Positions 10,930-24,300 of a stretch of 64,000 bases of DNA are shown here, one piece after another. Each line of letters opens with the position of its first letter. The first letter of the stretch is position 1. The stretch comes from Phalacrocorax aristotelis (Eukaryota > Chordata > Aves > Suliformes > Phalacrocoracidae), in contig NC_134282.1 in assembly GCF_949628215.1 (NCBI RefSeq), forward strand, positions 11,158,223 to 11,222,222, read 5' to 3'. The position numbers were made by a program, and so were the translations under genes. Below the pieces are notes generated by a model. It was given only the letters and a program-made list of their open reading frames with translations. It was not told the origin of the DNA and did no database searches.

Positions 10930-12330
10930 AAATCGCACTAAGTGTACACCCGGGCCCTCGGGAAGCACCACGGCCACCAGCCTGTTCCCCGGGCGCCACA
11001 CTGCAGCCCCCCCAGTGAAACCTTCCCGCCCGGGAGCTTAGGCGAGGCTTTGTTGAGCCTCCTCCAAGACCACCTTCCTCAGCCCCCGCTCTCGCGAGCT
11101 CCCGTGACGGGCTTTCCAGGCGTTTGGAGGGGAGGGCCGTCCTGTTCCGGGGGCGGTGGGAGCGCTGGGGTGGGGGGCGACGGCGGCATTCGCTGTGTCC
11201 TGGCCCCCGGACCGGGGCGGCGGCGGTCGCGCAGGGAGTGCGTCCTCCCACCCGAGAGGGGGCGCTGCCCCCGGGGAAGCGCGTTCAGCTCCGCCGCCAT
11301 CTCTTTCGCTGATCTCATAAAGGTGTCGCGCAGGTTCCGCCTGGGTTCGTCATTCAGCCGCCCCGGGCCTGGCACCGCCGCCGGCCTCTCCCGGCCCGCC
11401 CCCTCCCGCCCTCTCTCGCGGTGCCGCTGGCCGGCGCGAGCGGCGACCGCGCTCCCGCCCCGGCTCCTCGGCGGGCGCCGGTTGCCCTCCCCGCCCCTTC
11501 CTTTCCCCCCCCCCCCCCCTTCCCCCCGCCCCGGCCCCCTTTCCCGCCGGCCGGGCCCCGGAGCGCCACCGCCGCCGTCGGGCTGTGAGCGGGGCCCGGC
11601 GCCGTGCCGGGCCGTCCCCTCGCCGGCGGGGCCATGGCCGCCAGCGCCAAGCGGAAGCAGGAGGAGAAGCACCTGAAGCTGCTGCGGGAGATGAGCAGCC
11701 TCCCGCCCAACCGCAAGTGCTTCGACTGCGACCAGCGCGGCCCCACCTACACCGACATGACGGTGGGCAGCTTCGTGTGCACCTCCTGCTCCGGCATCCT
11801 GTGAGTGCGGCCGGTGCCGGCCTTCGGCTTGCCTTCCTCTGGCCGGTCCGGGGGCTTGGGTGGGAGGGCGGCCCCGGTGCCGCGGGGGGACCCCTGCCCG
11901 CCGCCGCCCCCTGGGCTCGCCTCGCCGCCGGGAGACGCCTCTGCTCGGGGGCGGCGGCTCCTGGGGCTGGAGCTCCTCGCCTCTGGCTTCGCTGCGCCGG
12001 CCGCTCCCCCCATGGGCTTGCCCTTCCTGCCTGCCGCAGGGCTGTGCCGGGCAGCCGCGGCGGGGGCTTGCCCGGGGACGGGGGGCAGCCAGGGGGGCTT
12101 CCCGGCGGTGCGGGTTGCTAGCCGGGTGTGTGTGCGGGGCCGGGCAGCGGCAGCCCGGGGCTCGTCCTGCGGCTGCTGCTGGTGAGGTGTTTCCCCGCAC
12201 GTAGGGAGTGCGAGCGTCTGCCTTCGGCGGGCTCGGGGAGCGGGGAGCACCGCCACTCCCCTGGAAGTCATCGAAGGTGCCGTTAATTAAGCGTTTGGAG
12301 AACCGTTTTGGGAAGGGAAGGGGGCACGTG
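10930..12330. promoter_or_regulatory. AGFG1: CpG island and promoter region of AGFG1
   Basis: GC content and CpG density rise sharply from about 10930 and fall again after about 12330. The peak surrounds the first coding exon. There is no clear TATA box upstream of the ATG, as is usual for broadly expressed genes. A C-rich stretch at 11476-11550 includes 15 consecutive C (11505-11519), giving G runs on the minus strand. The transcription start is not resolved, and is expected between about 11300 and 11630. Long open frames on both strands here are a by-product of GC richness. Confidence 0.8.
11634..11800 (+). CDS. AGFG1: AGFG1 coding exon 1
   Basis: Encodes residues 1-55 and two bases of codon 56. 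It holds the basic N-terminus and all four zinc-binding cysteines of the ArfGAP finger. The donor GTGAGT follows at 11801. Confidence 0.97.
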
Positions 12331-15300
12331 GCTGAGCGGTTCACTTTCGTGGCACTCTTGAAGACGCCGGGGAGACTAACCCTGTCGTGAACGCCGAGCT
12401 TAACGTTCAAAAATCTTACTATAATGTTAACTCACCAGCCTCGCCTTTTGTGTATCAAATTGTTCTTGGCAGTAGTTTGTAAGATAACTCTTTAAGCTCC
12501 AGCTTAGAGGATAAACTCTAGCCTTAATAGTTCAATATACTTGATCAGAAAAGGAGTAGAAGGTTTTTTCTTGGATCTGTTACTTCCTACAAGCTATATA
12601 TATAAACCTTAGAAAGGGATTGGCGCTGATAAAGTGGATTGCATTTTTCCTGTTCCTCATTCCTGCATGGGCCTCCCCTCCACTCCTCCCTTTTCCACCC
12701 TTCCTCCTCCGCGATAGTGTCTATGAACTAAGAGCTGAGATCAGTCAGTTCTGAAGCTCAGTTACATATGCATAACTCGGGGGGGGGGGGAACAAGCCCT
12801 ACTGTCTTCAGCATTACTGTTCCTGTAACTAAATCTGTTTGCTTGTTCATGTTTCTGTGGTCTTGTGCTTATGGAATGGAGCAGAATCAGAGAGAGGCCA
12901 AAGTGGGTAATAAATAGTATGTCCGAGGATACAGGCTTGTGTTTGTAAGGGTTTGAGTTCATAAAAGACATTCAGGAGCCTGAACTACTTTTTGTCCCCG
13001 TACTAAGAAGGACTAAGTACCCCGCACAGGCCTTCCAAGTAAGATCTGGTGTCTTAGAACAAGGTTGGTAATTATATTGAGATTCAAACCAAAGCAAACA
13101 TGTTAGTTCTCTGCTGAATTTACATGGAACAAGCTGCCTTTTATATTACTAGACAGCTAATTAGTCTTGGGGTTTTTTTCCTTCTAACTTCTACTTAGTG
13201 TAGACTTTTGAACAGGCTTGATGCAAATACACAAAATGCATTCAGGTTGTGGAACTGAAAAGAGACTCTAGTTTTTGACATATATGTGCTACTTAATCAG
13301 CCAGCTCTGGCTATTGTTTGCTCTGTTAGCAAACTGTTATTTGTGCTGGCATGTGAAACTATTTTAAGCTACTGCACAGAGCTTATTTAATGGTTGCACG
13401 TGTTCTTACTGGTTAAACTGACAGCATGATAAACCTGCTTCATGAAAATATTTTCCTTTATTTTTCAAGTTTCTTGACCTTAATAGACAAATATATTGTG
13501 AGTGCTGCAGAGATGTTTAATGTGGGTTCCGTGGGATTCGTTCCTTCTATCTGTTGGCTGGGAGGTATGGACTACTAAGTCCATAGTCCAATTTACAGTA
13601 ACCAAAAGGATGTAGATGTGGTGAAACAGCTAGTAAGCAGGGGACAGCTGTCGCTGGCTGTTAAGTTGGCCATCATTTGGATGTTAACATGCTTAAAGGA
13701 GGAGGAGGACTTTTTCTGAATAACAGTTGTTAATATATTGTTATTCTCATAAAAAGCAAATAGCTCTTTCATTCTAAATATGCAGTGATTTTTAATTGCT
13801 ATAAAAAAGAAACCTCAAACAACATTTTTCGTTGTTGCAGCTAGTAACACCTACCCTTAAAGCTGGAGTAGAGGACTTAAGAGGACTTAAAGCTTTCTTT
13901 TGAAATAAATTTGGGCTTGTTCTTTCATGTTGATTTGGAAATGCTTTCATAAATTTTGTGTGCAAGATCATATGTATTGGTTAACACCTTAGAACCTAGC
14001 CAGTGGAATATCTTTGTTAGCGATGAGACTTAGTGTAGAGATAGGTTGTGTCTGTCTCATAACTAGAAACTGTTATTTTTAACACGTCTATCAGAATAGT
14101 CCTTCATGCAACTTATTTCCAAATGCTTTTCACTGTAGAATTCCACAGTGGAGGGAAATTACTTGGGAAGAAACCACATAATGGCAAATAAGTGTAACAG
14201 TACTGCTGCTTCTGTAGTGCTTAATGGCTGCTTACATTCTACCTTGTAATACTTTCTTTACTGTAAGGCTTTAATAATCTTATTACTTCATCTTGTTTGT
14301 ATGCTATGTGAAGGACTTGCATTGCTTCTTGTTTTAATTAATTTTTTCTAATCTGGTACAGGAAGTATTCTTGGAGTCGAGTTGACCAGTTCTTTCAAGT
14401 ATGAAGTGCCCAATGCAAGGTTGAAGTACTAGTACATTAACAAGTCTCCTTCAGAAAGGTTACTTAATTAATTAAAAGTGGTTGCTAACATCAGTCTTAG
14501 ACAGGCATGTTGTTCTAAGTATGGTTAACTCTAAACTTGCAAAAAAAAAAGTTAGACTTCAGATTTTAAAAGTTTTCTGCAGTGTTTATTCACTGCCCTA
14601 GTAAGGACAGTCTATTCAAACCCAAACCTTCATTCTGGATCCATCATAAATTTCCAGGAATGATTCTATGTGTAGAAAGAGAGCGATACTATTTATTACT
14701 AGATCTGGCTTTAAAAAAATACAATTTTCTTAACTGTTTCCAAAAATAGTATGTATCCCTTATTCAAATACTGCTAAAAATGAAAGAACTAGTGACTCTG
14801 CTAAAAAGATCTTTCTGATTTTAGTGATGAAGGTGAGTTTTGGCAAGTTAAAAGAATGAATAACATGGAGGAGGTCCTTTTCTGTAATACCTAAGTCTTA
14901 AGTTTCCCATCAGATTGGGTTTACTAGACCAAAAGTTTTGCTGTGCAACATGGTGCATGCAGGAGAAGGTTCATGGATAGTGGTGTGGATAGTGGCTTCC
15001 TGGTAAAATACCTCTGCTTGTTCCCTGTTCGCTTTGGAAGTGGGGGGAGGGAAGCACACTAGTATCACACAAGCTGTGCCTAATTCAACTTTTTGGTGTT
15101 GGACAAGAATATAGGATGTGTAGAAATATACAGACAATTTCCTCTTTCCCGAGAGTGGGAGGAGATGCTCTAGAGGATCAGTCTTCTCAGGCCAAGTATT
15201 ATGGTAATAGCAAACCAGAAGACTCCTCTTTATTATAGCAAAACCGCATCTCAGGAAATGTTGGCAGAGAGATTCCTCTGGTTTGTCAGAAGTCCTTTGG

Positions 15301-18300
15301 TTCAAAGGATTACGTTGGTAGCTATGTCTGTTGTGTCTCTGGATGCTACCATGTGTCCTGCTGACAGTGACATCCTTCCCTTTGTCTTATCAGAGGCCTC
15401 TCTATCTTACTTCTCAGCTGTCTATGCATATCTTTGCTTTCAAGCACTTCTGTACCACTCCTGGTCAGCCTGCTCCTAACTTCCATAAAATTAACATGTC
15501 TTTAAATTCTTGAATGGAAACTATTGCTGTTTGACTTAAGAGTCCACTTCCACATGTTTCGTACTATGGAAATTTTGTATTTAATCTTGACTTTTTAAAT
15601 ATATTTTTTTTAATGCTGTGATAGTTAGGACACTCTTTCTACCCTTTCCCTCACTGGTGCCCTCTTTACTCTCCCAACTTACTGAGGAAGTCTCTTGTTC
15701 AGATGTTTGCACTTCTGGCTTGTGTCAGGAAGGAGCAACAAAGAATGTTTAGAACATACGGTCGCTGTGCGGAATGCTGAAGCCCTTTTATGCTATTTCT
15801 TACAATTATTGGATCATGTGGCCTTCCTTTGGCTGCTTATGATATTCCTAGTTGAAATTTTAAATTTAAAATTTTCCTGGCTAAGAGACTTCTGTGTCAG
15901 CCAGATGGGAGTATTTGATGGCAGATACTAGTAACAGACTAAAAATAAGTCTTTGCAATGGTGGTGAATTATTGTCCCTTTCCTCAAAAGAAGCTCTGCA
16001 AAAATGAAAACTGTCTAGTGTTAAAGCGAAGGTGATTTTGGCTGTGTTGGCATGACTTACCAGTCCCGTTTTTTCCTTTGGACCATGTTTGGAAAATGGC
16101 TCCATGTGTTATATACATGTGTGTGTATATGTATTTTTTCCAAGCGTATTTCCTATATTACTGTATTTCTTGCTTTCAGTGTCATGGCTGGAGAGCAAAG
16201 GAAATGTCTATACCACAGTGAATACTATGCAGTTCAGAAAGGATGGGTTTTTTGTTTTGTTTCTGGGGTTTGTGTGTTTTGGTGTTTTTCCTAGAAAAAA
16301 AAGTCAAATTAGCCTTGACTGTCCTTCTAAGTGTGTATGTGAGCTTTTTGCTGTTAAAAATAAATGAGCTTGTGAGATGGTGGAGGGTCTCCAGGGAGGC
16401 CTACAAGTATCAGCAATGGCCAGTACTGCTTATATTCTCTTTTGCTAATAACAGTAGCATAGAAATAATAATGAATGCTGTAACATCGGGTTTTTTAAAA
16501 CTTGTTTTCCAGACACCTGGGGATGTAGGTGCTCTACGATGGCTTGGCATTTGACTTGCCTCATTAACTTCCTGCTTCTTAAGGGATCAGATTTTGCTGG
16601 CTTAGACTTCAGATAGTGTTAGAATCTGATACAGGGGGGCATTAGTGGTGTTGAGTAGCCATCTGCCCACCATTCCTCCCATGAAGGGACCCTCTATCCC
16701 AGCGGAGTCCACTCTTTTTTTTTTCTCTACCCTCGCCTTCAACAACTTTGCCAATGTTTGTTTGAGATGAGTGCAGGAATGGCTGCTCTGCCAACAATCA
16801 CAAGTTCAACCATAATTTGCTACTAAATTATGGTAGTAACAAACATTCAGTGCTGGTTGACAGTGTTTTGAGTGTTTAATATTTCAGTCGCCAGACTTCA
16901 GAATCTTGCATCAGTGGCCTTAAAGCTTTATTTGTTTGTGGCAGCACCAGTTTTAACAGTGTTCTCTGAAGGAGAGAGATCTCATGTTCTGCTCACATTC
17001 CTTGTACCTGCCCCTATGATAGGCTCTGTCACTAGAAGGTCGGGCTGACTGATTCTGTGGAGGGTCAGTGGAAGATAGTTTCATAGCTAGAAGTTCTGGT
17101 CACAGTGCTATTCCACAGAAATAACTGTTGATGAGCATGAAGAAGCTGGCAGCGATGAGTGGGATCTACATGTGGGATGTTCCAGCTTTGGTGTGCTGGA
17201 TAAGAGCAGATGGTGGAATAGTCATACTCGGTCATCTTCCCCAAGGCCTCTTAGGAGATAGCTGTGATGTGGATTAAGCGCTGAGGTCGCATTTGGTTGC
17301 TGTCTTCCTCGGAACTCCAGTAGAAAAAGGAGTAACTGGTACCGCTGCACGGGTACAGGTTGTAAGTATTTGTTCAGCGTCAATTTAAATTTAGGACTGT
17401 AATCCATTTTCTCTACTGTTAAATAGGGAATACTGCAAAGTGCTAGAACTGTGCAAAACACTTGTCAAATATATTGAAAGAAACAAACAAAGCAAGTGGT
17501 AGCTTGTTTTTTCCTATAAAAAAGGTTTGTTAATCCTTCATAAGGTGTAACTGTACTTGGCTGTCTGCCAGCAAGCTTCCCCCATATGCAGATGAGTTAT
17601 TTCTGAATCATTTGGGTCATCAAGCAACCTCTGTAGGTAAGGAAGGGTAAAAAATATCTTAGGATTTTGAAGTAAGAGTAGCTTTAGTACTTCAGCTTGC
17701 TTCTCGAGTTCTGCTTCATAAATCTGACAACTGCTCTGTTTTAGGGAGATCCAATAACATTAGACCCATGAACTGACTAGAAAGTGGCTCATGCTAGTTA
17801 GAAATCATAAAAAAACCAGGGTTTTAGTTGTTCTAATGGTAGAGTCAAAGTAATTTATCTAAGGAACATAACGCATTATGTTTTGGGTTGTATTCGTATG
17901 CTGCGTAATACAGCCTCTTGACTTGAATTCCTTGTACCAGTCTGACTTCTTGCACTGGTTTAGCATAAGAGGAGGTTTTTCATAGGCTTTCCCCCACCCC
18001 TTGCCATGTAAAATAAACATAAAAATTACATGTACATATAGCATTGCAGCTTGATAGTTGATTTTGCATTTATGGTTATTAAAGTTATGTTCAGGATTTC
18101 CCATCTTCCTGGACCACTGATGTGGTGACATGCTGTGTTTCATAACACAAGCCATCTGACACTTTTGTGGTGTGATCTGACCTTTAGGAGTGGGGCATGT
18201 CTTCCTCCTTCAGCAGGAGGGTGTAAAAGAAATGAGAATTCATCTTATCCCACATCATAGATACAATGTGTAAATCGGTGAACTTTATAACTTGAACCTT

Positions 18301-21300
18301 AGAATTCTAGAGCAGTCTTCACCGGAGAGAGGCATGTAGGAAGTCTCTAGTTAGCCTAAACAAAATCTAGTCTATGCTTTAAGGACGTGTAATGTTGCTG
18401 CTTAACAGAACTGAAGATATGTGTTTGCTGATGTAAATGCTTTGAAGAGCCCTTGTAGATCAATGTAGAGTAGATACGGCTTAAATAATTTGTGCAGTGC
18501 CTTTAAATTGTAAACACAGGTACAGTATAGCACTTGAACTATACTTCTTGTAAAAATTATTTTCCAGCAGGAGATAGCATGAAAGTTAAGATATACTGCC
18601 TGTGCTGAAAAACGTGAATGTGTTAGTGAATAACCCAAGCTTTTAAAATAGTCATTAAATAGTTTACAAGTATCTGTGTATCTTAATAGGAGGAGACTAA
18701 ACTGAACAGGCTAAGGTAGACAGAACCACTTTTATTTTTACTGTAGAAGCAAGGGAACAGTGATTATCATATAATATTTGATGGAGAATATTTATGCGAA
18801 GTGCCAGGCCGATGCCATCTTTGTTTCTGTGCTGTCACTTAATATGCAGTTCTACAGTGTCACTTAGTGAAATATAATTACACATGCACAGACCAAGAAG
18901 GTGTTTAAAAAAACACAAACAAAAAAACACAAAAAACCTGCCAAAGCCCAAACAACTACATCTAATACTAGCACCAGTTCTGAAACAATGAATTTTAATT
19001 GCATAGAACTCTTGAAGACTTTTTGAAGTTGCATCATCTTAAAATTACTATGTAGTTAAAAAAATCTTAGAAAATAATAGAGTATTTAAATAAGTATTGT
19101 TTATTTGTGATGTAGATGTGGATTTGATTTACAACTAGATGAAAGATGTTAAATTGCTATTTTCAATTTAGCATTAAATTTAAACTTTGCAGCAAGAAAT
19201 AAATTTGCTGATGGTTGAGTTGAATAAACTCCCTTGAAACCTCTCTCATAACCTTAAAACTTCTGCCGCCTTGTCGAGGTGCTGAACCATGGAGTCTAAT
19301 TTTAGATGCTCAGATTTGAAAAATTTGCTTAAGCAAATAGCATTCTGTAAAATTAATTCTCATATGCCAATAGGTTTGTATATGACTTCTGTTTTTAAGC
19401 TACTCTTAAGTTCATTGCATTTCTTGGCAAAATGCAATGTATTTTTATCCAAGGGTTTCAGATATTGAGGATCTTAAATCTATTTTTTTAATGAAACTTA
19501 GGCTAAAATGTTACTGTTTAGTATACTAATCAGTATCCAAGTCTTAACTAAAAATGTGGAAATTTTTTTAACACAGAATCAGAATTGTCGTCTTACAGGT
19601 ACAGTGTGAATTTCTGTGTCAAGGTGAATTTGCAAGCTAAATACACAACAATTTTTTTCTTATTGTACTTAGAAACTCAAAGTACTAAAAATATTTGAAA
19701 GCTGAATAGAAAGTCTTTATTTGGAACACCAGTTTTTTGCCGTTCACTGTTTTGATCAATAACAATTTAATTTATAGTTAGCGTTCTTGGAACAATCACT
19801 ACTAGTCATCTTAACTTGGATGTCAATTATCTTTTTTATTCCTAAAAGCAATCTGTAGCATATTTATAATTACAGTGAAGTAACAAAAATAAGCAATAAA
19901 GCTAAATCTCATCAGTTGATTTGTCAGCAATTTGTTAGCCCTGTATTACATCCCTGGAAAGTTTTCCCCCAACTTCCTTTCAGGAAACTTTCTTCTCATA
20001 TGCATAACCACAGAATTTTGTGTTCTTTGATATCTCATAGTTAATGTATATTTATTTTTTTTAAGATGGTATCGCAAAAATCCAGGCCTGATTAACTTGA
20101 GTGTTAAACTAACCCCATTGTATTGCCTGAGTTAGCGTCTCCACTGTTTGGTGTGTGTGGGATGTAATGTTTTTGTTTCCATTGAGCAAAACAGGGCTTG
20201 ATTTTAATTGTAAGTATTTGTGGGCAAAAGCAGTAGTTAGCATGTACTTAAAGAAAAAGCTTGAAAAGAAAGCAAGCTTTTTCTTACACTGGCACTGTTG
20301 CTCAGCAGGATTTTTCTCTATGCTTGCAGGTTTTGACTGAACTGGGTTTGACAATGTCAGGCTTTGGCAGCATAAGTGACTTGAGTTTCTGTTAGCTCTG
20401 CTGCAGCAGTCTGGTGTGAATGTGAGAATGGTGCCAGTCTTTGCTTAAGGCAGAGCTGCGGAAGATTTGAGCTATTGCATTAGTGATGGTATCTCTCATT
20501 CAGGAGCACAATAAAACCACTGTCTTTTTGCTTTTGTTGCTGTTGCTTGTGTAGTGTTCAGGAGGAGGAAAACAGACCGACCTGTGAATGGAGGGGCAAA
20601 AAGTAAACTAGAAAAGGGTGTTGGGAGGAAACAGGAAGCATGGGTTAAAGCAAGAGAAGAAAGAACCTGAGCTGGGGAGTTCAGCTTGAAGAAATCTAGC
20701 TGTTGGGTAGAAGTTGTAGTAAGAATAGACTGAAGTGAGGGAGGAGTTGGTGGGAAAGAAAACTACAACAGAGGGGCCCAAGACTGAGAGATGAAAGGTA
20801 GAGGCAAAGGTGAACAAGTTTGGGGAACTAGTTTAGCATTTTCTAAAAAAGTCTAATTATGCTTTCATAAATTTCAATAGAAAGGATCAGAATGAGTTGC
20901 CCTGTGCAGTTAGTCTCCCTGAAAGCTCAGTTAGACTTTGCATGCTGAATGCTATTTTGAGGTGAGCTTACACAGCCTTAAGTTCTTTAGCAGTACCTAA
21001 ATGAGTGCATTTTACAGAGATGGCGCCTGAGTTTAAAACTGACTTACAATCACTTTGAACATTATAAATGTATAATGACAGATTTCCTGAATACTGACTA
21101 AATACTTCTTGCTTCTTCTTTTAGACGGGGCTTGAATCCACCCCACAGAGTGAAGTCAATTTCAATGACTACTTTCACACAACAGGAAATAGAATTTCTG
21201 CAGAAACATGGAAATGAAGTAAGTATCATTTGGAGAATATCAAGTGGTTTGGGCACTTTAATATTAAATTAAACTTTAAAACACTACTTAAGGAAAACTT

Positions 21301-24300
21301 GGCTTTTTGGTGGAAAAAAGAAGTATTTTGAAGCCAACATCGTCTGAAGTGATGCTTCTAAAGAGCTTGTTTCACTTGGGTAGCTTATCACCATAAAGCT
21401 ACATGTTATTGCCCAGACAATCTAGATTCATATGATCAGTGTTTCTGAATTAGTTTTTCTCTAGCTTTTGCGTAAGGCAACATGCATCTGTGTTGGTTTT
21501 TTCTCTTGCAAGCCCAGACCTTGAGACTGACTACAGCAGAGTTTCCTGAAAGAGCATACCATGACAAAAACAAATTTGTTGCTTATAGCTGTAGTTCTTC
21601 AGAGTAGATGTTAAAGTCTTCTAGTAGTCTCAACATCCTCTTTCTTTAATGAAAGTATATCAGTGTTGAAGGTTCTTGAAGACAGCAGGGAAAGGGAGAA
21701 TTTTTTTCATCTAAGGATTATTATCTATTAAGTGTCTATGTTTAGAGTGGCTTGGGCATCTTTGAAGACAAGAAGTTCTAGCATACTGCCTTTTTGGTCT
21801 TTTTAATAGATGAAAACTAAATCTGAGGTAAATGTTGGATTGGCTCTGTGGGGACACATGGAGCACATAGATCCTGGACGTGGCTATTGCTGTCCTCAAT
21901 TTGAGGATGATGTGTTTATATTTTAATACCATACTATAGCATTGAGGATTTTAGAGGAAGCTTTTTCTTTGGTTCTGAATTAGAAAAAGTTCTATTTCAC
22001 TTTGTTTGCATCTGTATTCTGTTTTAGAACTATTGATTGTAGGCTACAGACTGTCTTATCAACGTGTTCTTGTGAAGCTTTGTAGAGATAAATCCCATCG
22101 TTAGCGAAAATGCTGATACATGACGTTCTTAAGCTTGGCCCATTCATAACTGTCAGGTTGAAGAATGAAAATAGAAGCAGCAATTTCCTTTTCTGTCCTG
22201 GTAAATGTGTGTTATTTGTTGAAATGACTGTTAGTGGATGATTCCTCTAGACATGTCTACAACAAAGTCTAAACTCCTCCAGACATCATAAAATACTCTT
22301 AATGGCTCTGACTGTTTTTTTAAATTGTTTTGGCATGTTAAAGCTGTATAACATTGCGTATATATGTATGTACATATGTGTGTATATACACATATAGCAT
22401 ATTGCTGACTTTTTGCACAGGGAGAATAATAACAAATCTTTCATGGATTTCAATATAGTATGTTGGAGTCTCTTTCCATAAGATTAGATTGTAAACTCAA
22501 ACTTTGCTTTAAGCTTCACAAGTGTAAAGGAAAATGTGTGTGTGTCCCCCCCCCCCCCCCCCCCGCATCTGTTTTCATTCAGTTTTTCATTGAATCTGCA
22601 ATGGCTAGAGAATGCTACTGGTTTCATTTTTCACTGATTTGAAGCCTTAAGTGATCCCCTATTAGTATAGTTGTCCTTCTCATTACAGACCTGACTAGTC
22701 TGCCAATCATAATGATTTAGTTGATACATGATTTAGTATTGACATAAAAAAATTCATGTCTCTCCAATGCTATACTATGTTTGAAAAGCAGGGGTCTTTG
22801 TGTTTCTAGTACTTATTCCTCTAAAGTCTTGCAATGATTTAAATGAGTTACCTCATAAATGAAGGTGTCCTAAGTTTAATTTTGGGTTATTGGATAGCAG
22901 TGCATTGCCTTAATTCTGAAGTAACACTGAACAGATTTATAATCGCAGATGGTAGATTTAACAGGAGCTCAAATACTGAACAGAAATTATATTGGTTTAG
23001 ACACTGTTAGAGATCTAAAACTTAGTTAAACATGTTTTCACTTTGTCACAGTGTATGTTGCAGTAGTTAATAAGCATTTTGCTTTCTCTTGTTGGTACTG
23101 GACTTTGGAACACTCACCTGCAGATAAGATAACCTGTTGGGCTGATTAAGTTCATCTGACCTCACAAAAAAACTTCTTCTTTGCTTATCTTGCTTTTCAG
23201 TATAGGTGGCTCTTGTGTATATAAAGAAATGAAATTTTCTAGGATAAACTTGTTCAAACATGGAACTGTCCAAAACTTTACTTCGTTTCACACGTCCATA
23301 TTCTACAGTCACTAAATGGTTTAGGTGTTGTAACATTCAGTTGTTTCCATTCTGCAGCTCTAGATATATATATAAATCAACCTTTTACAGTCTAGTATGT
23401 TTAACTTCCATTTTTCTGTAGTTTGTAAAATACTCTCATTCCTACTTTGTCCTCCCAGTCTTTCTCCAGCATGGCCAAGGTCTCTGTGGTAAGCTTTCTT
23501 GCTTCCAGATGAGCAGATCATGGTGTACAACAGGGAGCTTGTTCTGAATAGAAAGGAAGACAGCAAGAAAGCTTCCCTGAGATAAAATAGTTATTAAGGT
23601 GGGGGTGAGTCCTTCCTAGAGGAAGTAGTTTTCCACTCCTTCAAAGAGTATTGTATGAGGATTATCTAATTATCTAAGTTATCTAATTAATTAAAAAAAA
23701 TTCCTAATCTCTGATAGAATAATTTTTCCCCGGTTGTCACAAAGTGACATCTTTGACAGACATGGGTAAAACATTCAGTTAGTGAAAGCCTTCCACAAAG
23801 CAACTGCTTTGGGAAGAGATTATTCAGGTGTGAGACACCATCTCCTTCCCAGTATATACACCTCCAAGGAATGTCTTTCTGGCACAGGTAACTTGAACTC
23901 TTTTTTGGATGAGTTTTTACTGCTTAAAATACAGATTTAAACCTCTTTACTGTACTAGAAGTCATCTGTGTTTTGGTGTTGCTTATTCATCTGCAACTAT
24001 AAACAGAAGTCCGGACTCTGGTTTTGTGTAATGTTGGGGTTAGCTCACTTTTGCAGCAAGAATGGAGACATCTTCAAGCTGATGTTCCTTAAGCTCCTTC
24101 TGAAGTCCTTTTGAAGGATAAAGGCAATTCTGACTCACTGGGTAGGATTTTCCCCATCCTCATTATCTTCATGAAGAGAGGTATTTTCACACTGTATTTT
24201 CATGTTAGGAATAATGAGGAGAGAGTGGTATGGAGAAGATTCTGTTTGAATACTCATAATCAAATGATGCTAATGTTGATTAGGCCTCTGATTCAGTAGT

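Noticed and set aside
11079-12410. 443-codon open frame on the minus strand across the CpG island
   Set aside because: GC-rich sequence has few stops; the composition is Arg/Pro/Gly/Ala-rich with no domain, and the strand opposite is the AGFG1 first exon and promoter.
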